Positions 12,575 to 24,435 of a DNA stretch of 64,000 nucleotides are shown piece by piece. The notes beneath the pieces are model-generated. The model was not told the DNA's origin. It saw nothing but the letters and a program-made list of their open reading frames with translations, and searched no databases. How positions within the stretch are numbered: position 1 is the first letter of the stretch; each line of letters opens with the position of its first letter. Source of the stretch: Adineta vaga (lineage: Eukaryota; Rotifera); assembly GCA_021613535.1 (NCBI GenBank), contig CP075497.1, forward strand, positions 13,454,001 through 13,518,000. The letters are read 5' to 3'. The position numbers and the translations under genes were made by a program.

Positions 12575-12775
12575 GGGTGTGTATAGAGCTGGGTATTGTG
12601 TGAAACCGTGGGTGATGGTATTGAGCTCGATGGTGAGTGAAATCATGGGTGTTGACTTGGGTGGTGGGTGAAATCATGGATGGGGGTGTGAGACCATGAA
12701 CGGGGGTTTTGAGCTGAGTGGTGGGTGAAATCATGAGTGGGGTATAGAGCTGGGTGCTGGGTGAAATACGTTTTT
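12575..12775. repeat. Degenerate minisatellite (about 40-50 bp units)
   Basis: Four to five imperfect units around the core GGTGGGTGAAATCATGR followed by GGGTGT or GAGCTGGG. Unit length and sequence vary. Confidence 0.6.
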
Positions 12776-12797
12776 GCAAAAAATTTGATAGTTTGTT

Positions 12798-12862
12798 ACC
12801 CAGGTCGATCAATCCGATACTCGGATCCGATCCGATCCAATATCGGATTTGTCGACCTGGGT
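12798..12862. mobile_element. Minimal inverted-repeat element, family ACCCAGGTCGA
   Basis: ACCCAGGTCGAtcAATCCGATA is mirrored by TATCGGATTtgTCGACCTGGGT about 20 bp later. The ends match those of the element at 15530-15748, so this looks like an internally deleted relative. Confidence 0.6.
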
Positions 12863-13321
12863 ATCGAAATTTAATATGTACACAAGCAAAAAAATGTGAG
12901 CCGGTTTCTCGTAAAATAAGCTGCTAGATGAATCAGTATCACTATTCGAACAAGCTAAAAATACTTGTCAATCACAGTCGAGGGTTACGTGAGTCGGCAC
13001 GACGAGCGTTACTTGTCGTAGGTAAAGTTTCAAAGTTGCTACGATGGTCTCCTAGGCACGAAATAACGTTGAGAACTTGTTGGAACATGAGGAAGGAGTG
13101 TGGATGACGATGAGGGCGAGGTTAACTTAAGTGAAGTGTCAGTCAAGATGTTTCACGTAGATAAGGTCGTCATAATTTCTCAGGTGGCTTCCTAGGTCTA
13201 CAGAAACGTTTATAAAGTGTTGGCACAATAGTAAAGATAAGAAGATGACCTATGTAAAGTTTTATGGTAACAGACAAGATGAAAATAGTTGGTATATGCA
13301 TAAGCCAGGTAATTTGTTTGG

Positions 13322-14112
13322 ATATGTCAAGAAATCCGGGAAAGTAAAATCCGGAAAATAGAAAATCCGGAAAAAAAATAATCCGGAAAAGTAATAAAAC
13401 ATGTTTGTGAACATGGAAATCTCATACCCGATATCCGCTCAGCTAGATAGTATGACAACAGAGAGAAAAAAAAAGAAATGACCAGATGAGGAATCGAACC
13501 TCGGTCGTACCACGTACCTGATGGATGCTATACCAAGATGGCACGCCAATGATGATGTTTCCAGGCGGATCATCATGTTCGCCACGGACGAACAACTTCA
13601 ATTTCTCTTCAAATGCACCCATATCTTGATGGATGGAACATTTAGGACGTTACCGAAACACCTTGCCCAAGTCTATTCCATTCACGGGCTTAGGCACGAA
13701 CAGAGTGAGTTTTCTTCTTCGAAATTTGTCCATGAAATTGTTCCAAACAACTCCATTCAGGCTTTCTTTGCGTCATCGTGCTCATGACTGAGCGAAAGGT
13801 CTTTTTGGCCATGCAGAAACACATCGATAATTTCGGTACTCGCTTCTGCAACGGCGACATCGATCGTGCCGAACTTCTCGACGGACTCTCTCTTTTGGTA
13901 GCTTCGAGGAAATAAACTTCTTATCAAATTGTCTCTCACATCTTCATTATTTCTACTTACTATATCTTTTATCACTATTACACTACAAAATAAAATTTTC
14001 CTGGATTTTTCACTCTTCAGATTTTTCTTTATCCGGATTTTTTCTTTTCCGGATTTTTACTTTTCCGGATTTATTTTTCCGGATTATTATTTTCCGGATT
14101 TCTTGACAACAC
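13322..14112. mobile_element. MULE-type element with CCGGA-rich inverted ends
   Basis: The ends read TGTCAAGAAATCCGG (13327-13341) and the reverse complement (about 14093-14107). Immediately inside each end the word ATCCGGAAAA is repeated four to five times, facing inwards. The interior carries a Mutator-like transposase fragment. No clear target duplication was found. Confidence 0.65.
13521..13914 (+). pseudogene. MULE transposase fragment
   Basis: RIIMFATDEQLQFLFKCTHILMDGTFRTLP followed by LAQVYSIHGL is typical of the MULE transposase domain, with the D of MDGTF as the first catalytic aspartate. A GTGAGT donor near 13704 and a CATTCAG acceptor near 13758 allow splicing to FLCVIVLMTERK, which continues the family pattern (VxxLMTxR). 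Downstream the similarity fades (MQKHIDNFGTRFCNGDID...) and a TAA ends the frame at about 13914. Most of the catalytic core, including the other acidic residues, is missing, so the copy is internally deleted and cannot move by itself. The element also contains, near 13485-13545, a tRNA-like box on the minus strand (GGTTCGATTCC). Confidence 0.65.
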
Positions 14113-14831
14113 CATCTTTGTTTCATATGATGAAAACTGAGTGGACTGTTTGAACAGTTAAGCACGTCTGCTCATCCATTCATAGACACGATAATTCCTG
14201 AAGTATTGGTACAGTTCTGATGAAATTTTCTACGGAGTATTGCGACAATGATACCTCATTTGCGTTTGAAGAAGCGCCCGATCAGATGAACGATTTGTGA
14301 GTTATTGGAAATAGTAATATTTCGGTATGACTTTATTATGTCTTCTGTCCGATATACTTTTTGCAGTACACATAACATTCGGATAAAATCCGAAGTTTCC
14401 GCATTTATTTATATGCTATTTCATTAAAGAGGGATTTTAATTTTATACTTTGTCATTTACTTCCTTAAACGGAACAGTACCCAATATACAATTTTAAAAA
14501 ATGCATCATAACAAAATATATTAAATCCTATGAGAAATGAATGACAAAAATTGTTTCTATTTTCATTCGTCTTTCTTCGAGATTTGTAAATATGAGAATT
14601 TTAAAGAAAAGATTTAATAATAAATATGACTTTTATAGAAAAAAATCAGTTATTTTTTAAAGGAAATGCAAAGTTTCCTGAGATAAGAAACAAAAAAAAA
14701 ATTTTAGTAAATTATCTTTGTCATTCCCTCGAGATTAAAATCAGAGTTAGGAGATGTTTTTTTTTAATGAAGAATATTCTAGAATTACTATTTTATTCAT
14801 GTCTGAATTTTTTTTATCTAGATTTGTAATA
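14113..14831. other. Intergenic, no gene seen
   Basis: Very AT-rich upstream region of the following gene; contains short open frames of low complexity only. Confidence 0.4.
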
Positions 14832-17800
14832 ATGAAAACAATTATTAAAAATTCGTTTTATGAAATAATTCAAGGAATAATAAATTATAATGTTTTTATA
14901 AAAGAAGAAAATGATTATGATGAAGATGAACAAATTGATCAAACAACTATTATGAAACAACAAAAATATACAACTTGGCTTTATATTTTTCTTCTTTTAA
15001 GTAAGATACATTTTTAATCTCTTTTTCATAAAAAAAAATGTGAGAAAAGTTCACCGATGTTAAAAGAAAATATTTATTATTAATGTTAACATTTTATTTT
15101 AGCATCGATTTATATACTTTTTTATACAAATTTCATTCAAAATCAACAGAAAACAATTATTAAAACAAATATAACATTAGATATTTATAATGAACTCTAT
15201 TCTGAATATTCTGAAACATTATCATGTTCATGTTCAAATATAAATATTCCTTATAATATATTTCTAAATAATACAATTAAATATCATCCTGTTTGTTCAA
15301 GTCTTTTTACTAGAAAAGAATGGATTAATGCATTATATAAAAGTAATGCAAGTCTTTATGGAACAGATGATTTTCGAACAACAGCTTATTCTCAAGTAAG
15401 AATCTTTATGTTAGTTTTTTTTTTAAATTATATAAATAAGTAGTTTGACGGTTAGTACTATCTTAAATAATGGCGAATTTAAGAGAACAGTCGTACAAAC
15501 AGGTTTTTAGCCGAAATCGAAGTTGCCCAACCCAGGTCGACAAAACCGATATTGGATCCGATCGGACTCTATAGGATCCAACGTTCCTACAAAATCCTAT
15601 CGGATTCCTGGTGACGGATCTCTATTGGATTCCGTCAGTAAAATTTCCGTCGGAAGCAGCAAATTTTATGACCGTTCTTTTTAGCTATATTTTATTACGG
15701 TCTTATTGCCACTTGTCGGATCCGAGTATCGGATTGGTCGACCTGGTAAGGGTGAAAGTGCGGACACCTGCGCACAATTGGCGCAATCAGGAGGGGAGGC
15801 GAATAGTCCATTGTTTATTAGATTTTGAGCTTTACTCACTGAAACATTTTTAGTCAATGCTTGTCCATTAAAATTTCTGTATAATACAGTTTTTATTAGA
15901 AGAACTTTATCTCGTTTCACTACGATTGTGTTCATTGAGCTTTTTTTGCATATTGCTAAGGAAAATATTTTTGACCCATCGATAAAAAGCTTGCCCATTA
16001 GGGTCCTGCATCGGGATTTTTTCGAGATTGAATATTTTTGAAAAAGAAATTCGAGCCTAATTCTTGGATGGTTTTAGAGACGTGCAATCAACAGAGGAGT
16101 CGATTCTGTATCGGACCAGTAGTGTCAAACTCGAAAGTTGAATTCAATTATTCAACTATTGTTTCGAGTATTCGAGTAAACCTTTCTCCAAAAGCATTTT
16201 TCCATAAAGGATTTGGCATGGCTGTATCAGATTCACCACTCTGCAGAGCGAACATATTCTAGTACCACCGCTAAAAATCTCATAAAACTCCCATCATATA
16301 ACTTTCCATTGAATACTTCTCGACAACTAAAACTTCTATATTCGAATATCACAACAATTAACTGCTCCGATATTCGTAGATCACCCTCACTGAGATGATA
16401 CCCTACCGACACCCTCCCCTGCACCCTCACTGAGATGATATGAGAGTTTAATACTCGAATACTCGAATTCAAGTTTCGAGTTATACATTTATGTATCGGA
16501 CCATCGTATTTTCGGATCTCACTTAAATTCCTTCGCAGGAGAAATATCGACAGGACTACAAAAACCCGTTGAAACCCGAAAAATCGGGATTTTCTTATCC
16601 CGTTGATGTTACTTCTGCGACGCAATTTGATTGAGATCCGAAAATACAATAGTCCGACACAGAATTGTATGCTCTATTCATCGGACACGTTTAAACCCAT
16701 CTCAGAGTTAGGCTCGATTTTCTATTCTAAAAATACTGAATCCCGAAAAAATCCCGATGCAAGACCCTATTGCCCATTGGTCTAAAAATTCTGGATGCGC
16801 CACTGCTGGCATCCAAGTTCATGATAAGTGTTGACGGCATTTAACCCGCAAGATCGTCGGCTTTCTCGTAGAAAATAATCTTCGTAAACTTTATTTCGAA
16901 ATAGAAAATAATTTTTATATTCTAGTTTGAACTTTTATCTGATCTTTGCTTGTTTGCTGAAAAAACAATAAATGAAAATGAAAATAAATTTTCTTTTGAT
17001 GAATTAATAAATACTTATCTTCTTTCAAAAAATAAATTAGAAATAGAAATAAATCAAACAATTAAATTTCTTCGAAAAAGTACATCAATTCAAATGATTT
17101 CATTTTTAAATTATTTACGAATTATAATTCAAAGAAATTTTTTTATTTCTGCTTTAAATACAAATTATCTTTTTACTGTTACGAACACGTTATCTGATCC
17201 AAAATTTTCAAGTACAACTACACTGTATTCACCTAATATCGATACAACTCCAACACAATCAACATCAATGAGTTGTTCTAATACAAATCCAATAACTACT
17301 GTCGGTTTTAAATTATATTCCAATTGGGCATCATATTATCTTTTTGCTCAATGGGCAAAGCCTAATATAAATGATTTAATTGTTGATGGATTTTATACAG
17401 GATGTACTCCACTTGAAGCTCTTCTCCAAAGTACATTAGATTGTTTATATTCATATCAATGTATTCAATTATTAATAGAAAAGTTTCCAAATATAATTCA
17501 AGTATTTCATTTCTAGAATTTAAATAATTTTATTAAAAATTTTCTTTTAGATGAATATTAATTGGAATAATTCAATATTAATTTCAAATAAAAAAAAGAA
17601 ATCAATTCTTTATTATCTTAATGACTTATTTATTGATCAATGGTTAATTAATATAAATTATTCGAAATATTATCATAAGTGTTCTCCGTCATTTTGTACA
17701 TATAAAGTTTGGAATCAAACTAATTTTTCTTCATCAATTACATTACTTATTAGTCTTTATGGTGGTCTTATTATTATTTTACGATTTATAACACCATTTT

Positions 17801-20800
17801 TAATTAAAATTTCATTTCATTTCAAAGATCGTTTTAAAAACCAAAACAATGAAAATGGTATTTACGTAGTTATAAAATATTTAATCCTTTTTTTGTGTCT
17901 TTTTTAGTTTCATTCCGAAAAAATTTAATTCGATCTATAAAACGATTAAATTTATTTAAAAAAATTGATCAACGAACAGAAATGAATATAAAAAAACAAA
18001 AGATTAGTACATATATTTATTTGATATTATTCATAAGTAAATATTTCTCGAAATCTTTTTTTTTATAAATATTTTCTTTTTTTTTAAATTTTAAGATTTC
18101 TGTTTAATATTTATTCTATTCAATTCATTAAACAAAAATATAATTCTTATAAGAAAAGATGAACCATCATTAATAGATTATAAAAATTTACAAATAAAAT
18201 ATTCATCAACACTCGAATGTCCATGTTCAAATTTAATTATATTATATAAAACATTTTTATCAATATCACCTCAACTACATCAAATATGTACGAGTGATTT
18301 TATTCTTAATGATCAATGGTTTTCAATATTAAAAAATATTCAGATTTTTAATCAATATCAAGATTGGCGTAATACAGCTTTATCACAATTTCAATTATTA
18401 TCGGATTTATGTAAATTATCAAATGAAACAATTACTGATGCTATTAATCGTTTTCTTTTAAAAACATTTGTTGCTTTAAATCCATTATCAGAAGAAAATT
18501 TTTATGAACAAATAAATGTAACATTTAATCAATTTATTCAATCGACCATTAATTATTTTCAGCTATTCATTAAAACAGCAAATATTCTTAAGCAAGTTGA
18601 TCAACCATATTCTGGAGTTATTAGAATTTATGGTGCTAAAGAAGAAAAACATAATCCAATTGGAATATTTACAAATAATAAGAAAAATTTGAAGGTATTT
18701 GTCTCTATGTCCGTATTTTACTGTTTGATTGAATATGAAGTTAGAAATAAAAGAGGTCATGTTGATGAAATTTTCATAAAGTTGAGGACTACGAATCTCG
18801 TCTTCACTTTTGCAATTTGAGTACATGACAAGCTTAGGAGTAGTACTCAAAAAAGATCTAAACGAGTCCCTCTTGTTATTAACTTGAAAATGATATTTAG
18901 GTAGTTTTTCAATTAACTGGTCCTCGTCATGTTGGATTAGAATATTCTTCTTGTATTTGTGCTTTAAATGGTAATTGTCAAGTTCCTATTGGTATTTATG
19001 ATCCTGATAAACAAATAACATCTACACCAAATTATATAAAACGTTATATAGCACAAGGTTTAGTTAGTGGATGCTCAACATTAGATTCATTAATGTTATC
19101 AACATTTGAATGTTATTATAATAATTCAGATTGTTTATCAATTTTAATGAAATATAGTAAAGATACATATATTCAAAATGTTGAATATCCAAAATGGTTT
19201 AATATTCGATCACTTATTTATGATTCAAAAACAAGTCGTTTTTTACCAAATACTACAATATCAAAAATAATCAATGAAATTATGATTGAACAATGGAATC
19301 CTTTATCTTCATATGAACAATTTTATTATTCATGTTCACCTAAATATTGTACTTATTCAGATAAAACTTTTACAAAAACTATTATTGAAGTTATAATTAT
19401 ATTTGTATCAACAATTGGTGGTTTAAATCTCATATTACGAAAAACTATATCTGAATTGATTGAATTTATTTTTTATCTAATTCAAAAATTTAAAAATCGA
19501 CAACAACAACAGCAGCAACAGCAAGGTAAAACGCATTAAAAAAAAGAAAAAAAAATATGATGTTGATTTTTAATGTTTTAGATCGTCCAAAACTATGTAT
19601 TCGATTAAAAATATATTTCAAAAAACTAACTGAATCTGCTTATAATCATTTAATTCAATGGAATATATTCTATTTACGAGATTTTAGTAGTCAAATTGAT
19701 CGAACAAAAGCAAAACAACTTGGTCAATGGTCAACTCGTTTATATTTGATTTTATTTCTAATCTGTCTTACTATTCTTATGTTTTATAATTTTATTCAAC
19801 ATCAAACATTTACAAAAATATTTGATACACTATCTCCAAATTTAACAAAAAAACTTTTTCAAAATTATAAAAATGATTTAAAATGTCCATGTTCATCAAT
19901 TGCATCAACATACAATTGGTCAATGCAAATTGATGTTGAATTTCATCAGGTAATTTATCAATAGCAATGCGAAAGAGAGGAGGATTCTTAAAACTAGAAG
20001 TGGCGCCAGACTGTTTTGATTACGGTTAGCCTTCAGTAGCCCACCGTTGACGCCGCTATCTTTGATGATTTTTTGCTTAATTAAATAATAAATATTTAGA
20101 TTTGTTCAAGTTCATTTGTAAATGAAGAAGGACGAAATAATTTAACATATAATATTATTAAAAATCTTTCATCTTATTCACAAAATGATTATCGTCGATT
20201 TTTTTCATCACATTTACAATTTCTTGAACAATTATGTCAACTTAGCCAAGAAACAGTTGAAATATCTATTCGACAACTTCTTTCTTCAGTATTTTTAACA
20301 CCTGAACTTTTATCTGAAGAGCAATTTTCTCAACGATTAGAAACAATTCTTGAACAAATGAAAATCAATACTCCAAAAACATTTAATCGTCTTCTTTTTT
20401 TAATTCGAAGTATTAATCATGGAAATGCATTTCCATCAAATTATGGAACTAATTATGAATATATTAATCCATGGAATTCTCTTCATAATGTTCGTATGCA
20501 GGCAAAACCAATTATTTATGATAATCAATGCTCATGTGCATTATCATCAAACTGTACAACACAAGCAAATTTTACTGAAGACAATTCTATGGAAATAATT
20601 CCAATTCAAGGTTTAAAAATAGGTTGTTTACCAAGTGAATCATTTCGTTTCTCAACTCTTGAATGTTTTTATGATAAAACATGTTTTAAACTTCTTCAAG
20701 ATTATATTGAATCTAATTCATTAAATATTCTTTTATCATCAAAAAGACAAAGTCGATTTTTATTAAATACAACAATTGAGCAATTAACAAATGAATTATT

Positions 20801-22445
20801 TATTGAAGAATGGATAACATCAAAGGATTATTTCTCTTATTTTAATCAATGTTTACCATTAATATGTTCATATACTTATATTCAAAAATATAATATTATT
20901 GATTCAATTATTATTTTATTTGGTCTTCAAGGTGGTTTAAAAATTGTTTTAAAATGGATTTGTCCAAAATTTATTCAAATTATTTATAAAGTTTATACAT
21001 ATCGAATAAATAAAAGAAATACAATTCAACCTCTTCAAAATGTTGTTCCTACAAATGAAAATTTATCTTCAAATACAAATAATTCTATTCGATGTTCCTT
21101 TAAACTAATTTTTGTATGTTTATTATTAATTATTATAATAATTGCTCTTATTATATATTCTATTAAAATTATTCAAATAAATAAAAAACAACCAATAACA
21201 ACTATATCCTTTTCAGCATCGACAACAATCAATACTATTCTTAATTCAACAACAGATATCGTAACAACAAGTATGAGAACAACAACAATAAGAAAAAGTA
21301 CTTTAAGTAAGTTGATGAATATTATTTTTATTCATTTATTTCTTCATTTAATTTTAGAACCAATTTGTTCATTCAAATTTGAATCAATATCAACTAATCG
21401 AAATAGTTCAAGATTTCTATTAAATTCTCATATTATTGCTGATTTTAATGATGATAATCTACTTGATATTGCATTTACTGGTGTAAATAAATATTCCTTG
21501 AATGTTTTATTAGGAAATGGAGATGGAACATTCAAAGAAGAGATTATATCTGCAGAATCTTTTCTTATAGATATTGAAAAAAAGACAGTTGGACATTTTG
21601 ATAATGATAACAAAGTTGATATTGCTATTTTACATCAACAATTAGGTTATATATTAATTTTATTTGGTAATAATGATGGCACATTTACAATCCGATTTCA
21701 AAAGATATGGATGAAAGATGCTTCTGGTTCAGCTGATATTACTGTAGGCGATTTTAATGAAGATAAATATGATGATATTTGTGTTGCAATCTATCGACAA
21801 AATAAGGTTGCTGTATTTCTTGGAAAAGGTGATGGAGAATTTTCATCACAAATAACTTTATATACAGGATTGAATAGTGTTCCAAATAAAATTTCTATTC
21901 AAGATTTTAATAATGATGATCATCAAGATATTGTTGTTATTAATATGTTAAGACACGAAATTGGAGTGTTTTTAGGCTATGGAAATGGATCATTTCAAGA
22001 TATTCTTACATCGTTGACAGATGATGTTTGTTATCCAGATTCTTTTGCTTTTGGTGATTTTAATAGTGATAATTTTCTTGATATAGCTGTGGCTTGTACA
22101 AATCAAAGACATATTAATATTCTGTTTGGATATGGAAATGGGACTGTAGGTGATAGAAAGAAATTCGAAACTGGAATGTATTTTATACAACATCAGATTT
22201 ATGTTAGTAATTTTAATGATGATCAATATTTAGATATTGGATTTGGTTTAACTAATCGAACAATGAGTATTTTGATTGGTGATGGGAATGGAGATTTTCA
22301 AGTAGAAGAAGCTTTTTCAACTAGATTTGACTATGATACATGGACTTGGATTGGGATTGGAAATTTTAATAATGATGGTTTCAATGATATTATTTATGTT
22401 GATCATTTTTCGATGTCACAGGATGTGTTTTTAAATCAATGTTAA
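14832..22445 (+). CDS. Membrane protein with three tandem Cys-rich TM modules and seven FG-GAP/VCBS repeats
   Basis: Ten exons fit GT-AG sites: 14832-15000, 15104-15395, 16926-17501, 17551-17857, 17908-18036, 18096-18694, 18901-19525, 19582-19949, 20100-21306, 21358-22445. From exon 3 onward every junction is in phase. Each of three modules (about 400 residues) has a hydrophobic segment, a C-x-C-S motif, QFxLLSDLC, a GCTPLEALLQSTLDCLY-like motif, an RFLxNTTI or EW segment, then Y-x-x-C-x-P-x-x-C-x-Y and a hydrophobic I-x-G-G-L segment. After a Ser/Thr-rich linker come seven FG-GAP repeats (such as IIADFNDDNLLDIAF with LGNGDGTF) with Ca-binding Asp/Asn loops, expected to form an extracellular beta-propeller. 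I do not recognise the module by name; the function is unknown, perhaps adhesion or sensing. Exon 2 needs one extra T in the run at 15119-15123 to stay in frame. AATAAA follows the stop. Confidence 0.75.
15530..15748. mobile_element. MITE, family ACCCAGGTCGA
   Basis: Terminal inverted repeats of about 30 bp: CCAGGTCGACAAAACCGATA with a following GGATCCGAT on the left, and the mirror CGGATCCGAGTATCGG...GTCGACCTGG on the right. No coding capacity. Same ends as 12798-12862. Confidence 0.7.
16000..16769. mobile_element. Non-autonomous element with GGGTCYTGCATCGGG ends and 9-bp target duplication
   Basis: AGGGTCCTGCATCGGG plus a T-run and CGAGATT on the left is mirrored by AATCCCG, an A-run and ATCCCGATGCAAGACCCT on the right. 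The 9-bp word TTGCCCATT is present directly outside both ends (15991-15999 and 16770-16778), as expected for a MULE- or hAT-like insertion. The interior has a duplicated CCTCACTGAGATGATA (about 16383 and 16424) and no transposase. Confidence 0.7.
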
Positions 22446-22450
22446 TAAAT

Positions 22451-22880
22451 AAAGCTTCATTCGACTGAAAACAAAGTCATACGAAAATAAATATCTAAAA
22501 TTTAATAGTATGTTCTGCTCAGTATTGTTTTAGAAGATAAGAAAATGGAACAGTAGGCTTCGTAGTTTTGCAAATAGGACGTTTTTCCATTGCATATCAG
22601 TTTTGATTCTGTGAAGAATCTTTGGGGAAAATAATCAAATTAGTTGAATTCTATGGATTTCTTTTACCATAATCATGAATTATTTCATAATTTCCATATA
22701 TTTCTATCGCATCAGTTGATAAAATAATGATTTAATTATATAGAGAAAATGAAATATAATAACTTTTTGTAAGAAATTCAATATCGTTGTTAAAACATCT
22801 TTTTCTCCTGATTCAATTAAAATTCTTTTAAATACACCAAACAATTAAACACCAATATTGATTTGTTAGAATTAATAGAA
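22451..22880. other. Intergenic, no gene seen
   Basis: 3' flank of the FG-GAP gene; AT-rich and featureless. Confidence 0.4.
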
Positions 22881-22889
22881 TTAACAAGT

Positions 22890-23218
22890 TTGTAGGTAAA
22901 GACTTAAACTATCTGTTATCCATTTTTCCATCATGACTAAAATCAGCAAGAGCAACTGAGAATGGATGTGATCCATATGGCATTGAAAAGAAATAATTTG
23001 ATGAAATATTCCATCGCTATAACCAAGAAGCACTCCAAATTTATTATTATTATTATTATAATTAATAACTATAATATCCAACAGCAACAGAATAAGGAGA
23101 TGAAGATGAACCAATTGAATATGTTATTTAATTTATAAATGAATTATTATCATAAAGCAAGAAAAATGTCGATAGTACCAGAACCAAAATTTGCAGTAAC
23201 AAGATCTAATTGTGCATC
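22890..23218 (-). pseudogene. Broken FG-GAP repeat fragment
   Basis: On the minus strand, three pieces in different frames read AQLDLVTANFGSGTIDIFLA, then TYSIGSSSSPYSVAVG, then FGVLLGYSDGIFHQIISF and SVALADFSHDGKMD. Together they form two to three FG-GAP repeats with conserved spacing but at least two frame shifts and several stops. The piece lies in opposite orientation to the large FG-GAP gene ending 450 bp away, so it derives from another family member and is not simply that gene's 3' end. Confidence 0.75.
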
Positions 23219-24435
23219 TTACAGAGACCGGTGGGACAGAGAATTTAAGATTTACGGCGGGACGGGACGGGATAAAATTTATATTGAATTGTCCCGCAAG
23301 GAATATTTCTTTTATTTTTGTTGTTAAACATACTCTGAAATGACGTATAACATTTCTATAAAATCGTAATATTTTCTCTATATTGGTTACAAATTCAGTC
23401 ATATGAATGTTATTTTCTTATTCCTATGTTTTATATCTTTTTAAAGTGCTTCTTAATGAAGTTAAAGTTTTTCTTATCGTATTTATATCTTTCATTTGAT
23501 TATGCAACGAATTTTTGTACTTCTTCTTTGCTCTTTTTTCAAGCGACAATAATATTATAACGAGAAAGAACGAATCATTATATAACAACAACAACAACAA
23601 CAACAGATAAATGAAGTTTTGTGTCCGAAACATTTTTCTTGATACTAAAAATTGACTAAAGATATATTGTCCAATAGATATTGATGATTAAAGTACAAAT
23701 ATATATTTTAAAATTTTCCTGTACTACCCATGTCATCGCTCTTTTAACGACTGCGTCGCAATTGCGCGCAGAGGCCGCAATTAGAATTACATAAATTGTA
23801 CTATGCTTACTGCGACGCATTTGCGACGCAGTGGCCGCAATATCTGTAGCTCATCTATTGGATGATTTTCGGATAATAACGGTCATTGTCTTCGTGGAGT
23901 ATAAAAGGAGATGTAATAAGCATTCATGCTCATTTCTTCAATTTTCAATTACCTGATCACTTAGCATTTTAACTATCAATATCGAAAGGTAAGTAGTACT
24001 CAACATCTACAGGAGTCACCTGTAAGGTGAGTCATCAATACATTTGTAGTCTATATGGGAACCAATCAGATTTGAGATGCTATTTTTCTCGACCAATATG
24101 ATTTTAGATACTTTTTTCTTAACCAACGAGATTTGTGACGCTTTTCTCTCGAACAATCCGATTCAGGGAGCTATTTTACTTGACCAATAGAGTTTGAGAT
24201 GCTCTTTCGTTTAACCATATGCTCAATTTCGAAGATGTTATGTTTACATAAGCTATTATTATAACATTTCTATTTGTTATCGTGTTCTTCGAGCCTTATA
24301 TTTGAGAGTAGAATACAGTATATTTTTTAAATAGTAAGTGGAAAGTGAGCATTCGCGAAAATTACATTTATTTTGTTAAAATTATATTATATATTGAATA
24401 CATATTATTGTTTGATTTTTCTGTTTTTTAGGCCA

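Larger units (their letters stand above)
11946..13260. repeat. Repeat-dense, higher-GC block
   Basis: Several overlapping signals. A short perfect inverted repeat, GTGTACTCA and TGAGTACAC around AAAAG, lies at about 11947-11970. Two copies of the palindromic word GGGTGAAATTTCACCC lie near 12297 and 12434. A motif of the form CCTAGRCACRA...GAGAAC.TGTTGGAACATGAG occurs near 12358 and 13050, with a third partial copy near 13190. Base composition differs from the AT-rich flanks. Probably layers of decayed elements. Confidence 0.5.
15396..16925. other. 1.5-kb intron enlarged by insertions
   Basis: The donor GTAAGA at 15396 and acceptor TTCTAG at 16925 are conventional, and the flanking exons continue in phase 0. 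Module 2 of the same gene has no intron at this place. The other introns of the gene are mostly 50-210 nt; this one contains two inverted-repeat elements (15530-15748 and 16000-16769). Confidence 0.7.

Noticed and set aside
13485-13545. tRNA-like sequence on the minus strand (GGTTCGATTCC B-box)
   Set aside because: The acceptor stem cannot be paired; likely a tRNA-derived repeat fragment inside the MULE element, not a gene.
15611-16785. Several 60-138 codon frames on both strands
   Set aside because: They lie inside inverted-repeat elements within an intron and show no protein-like pattern.
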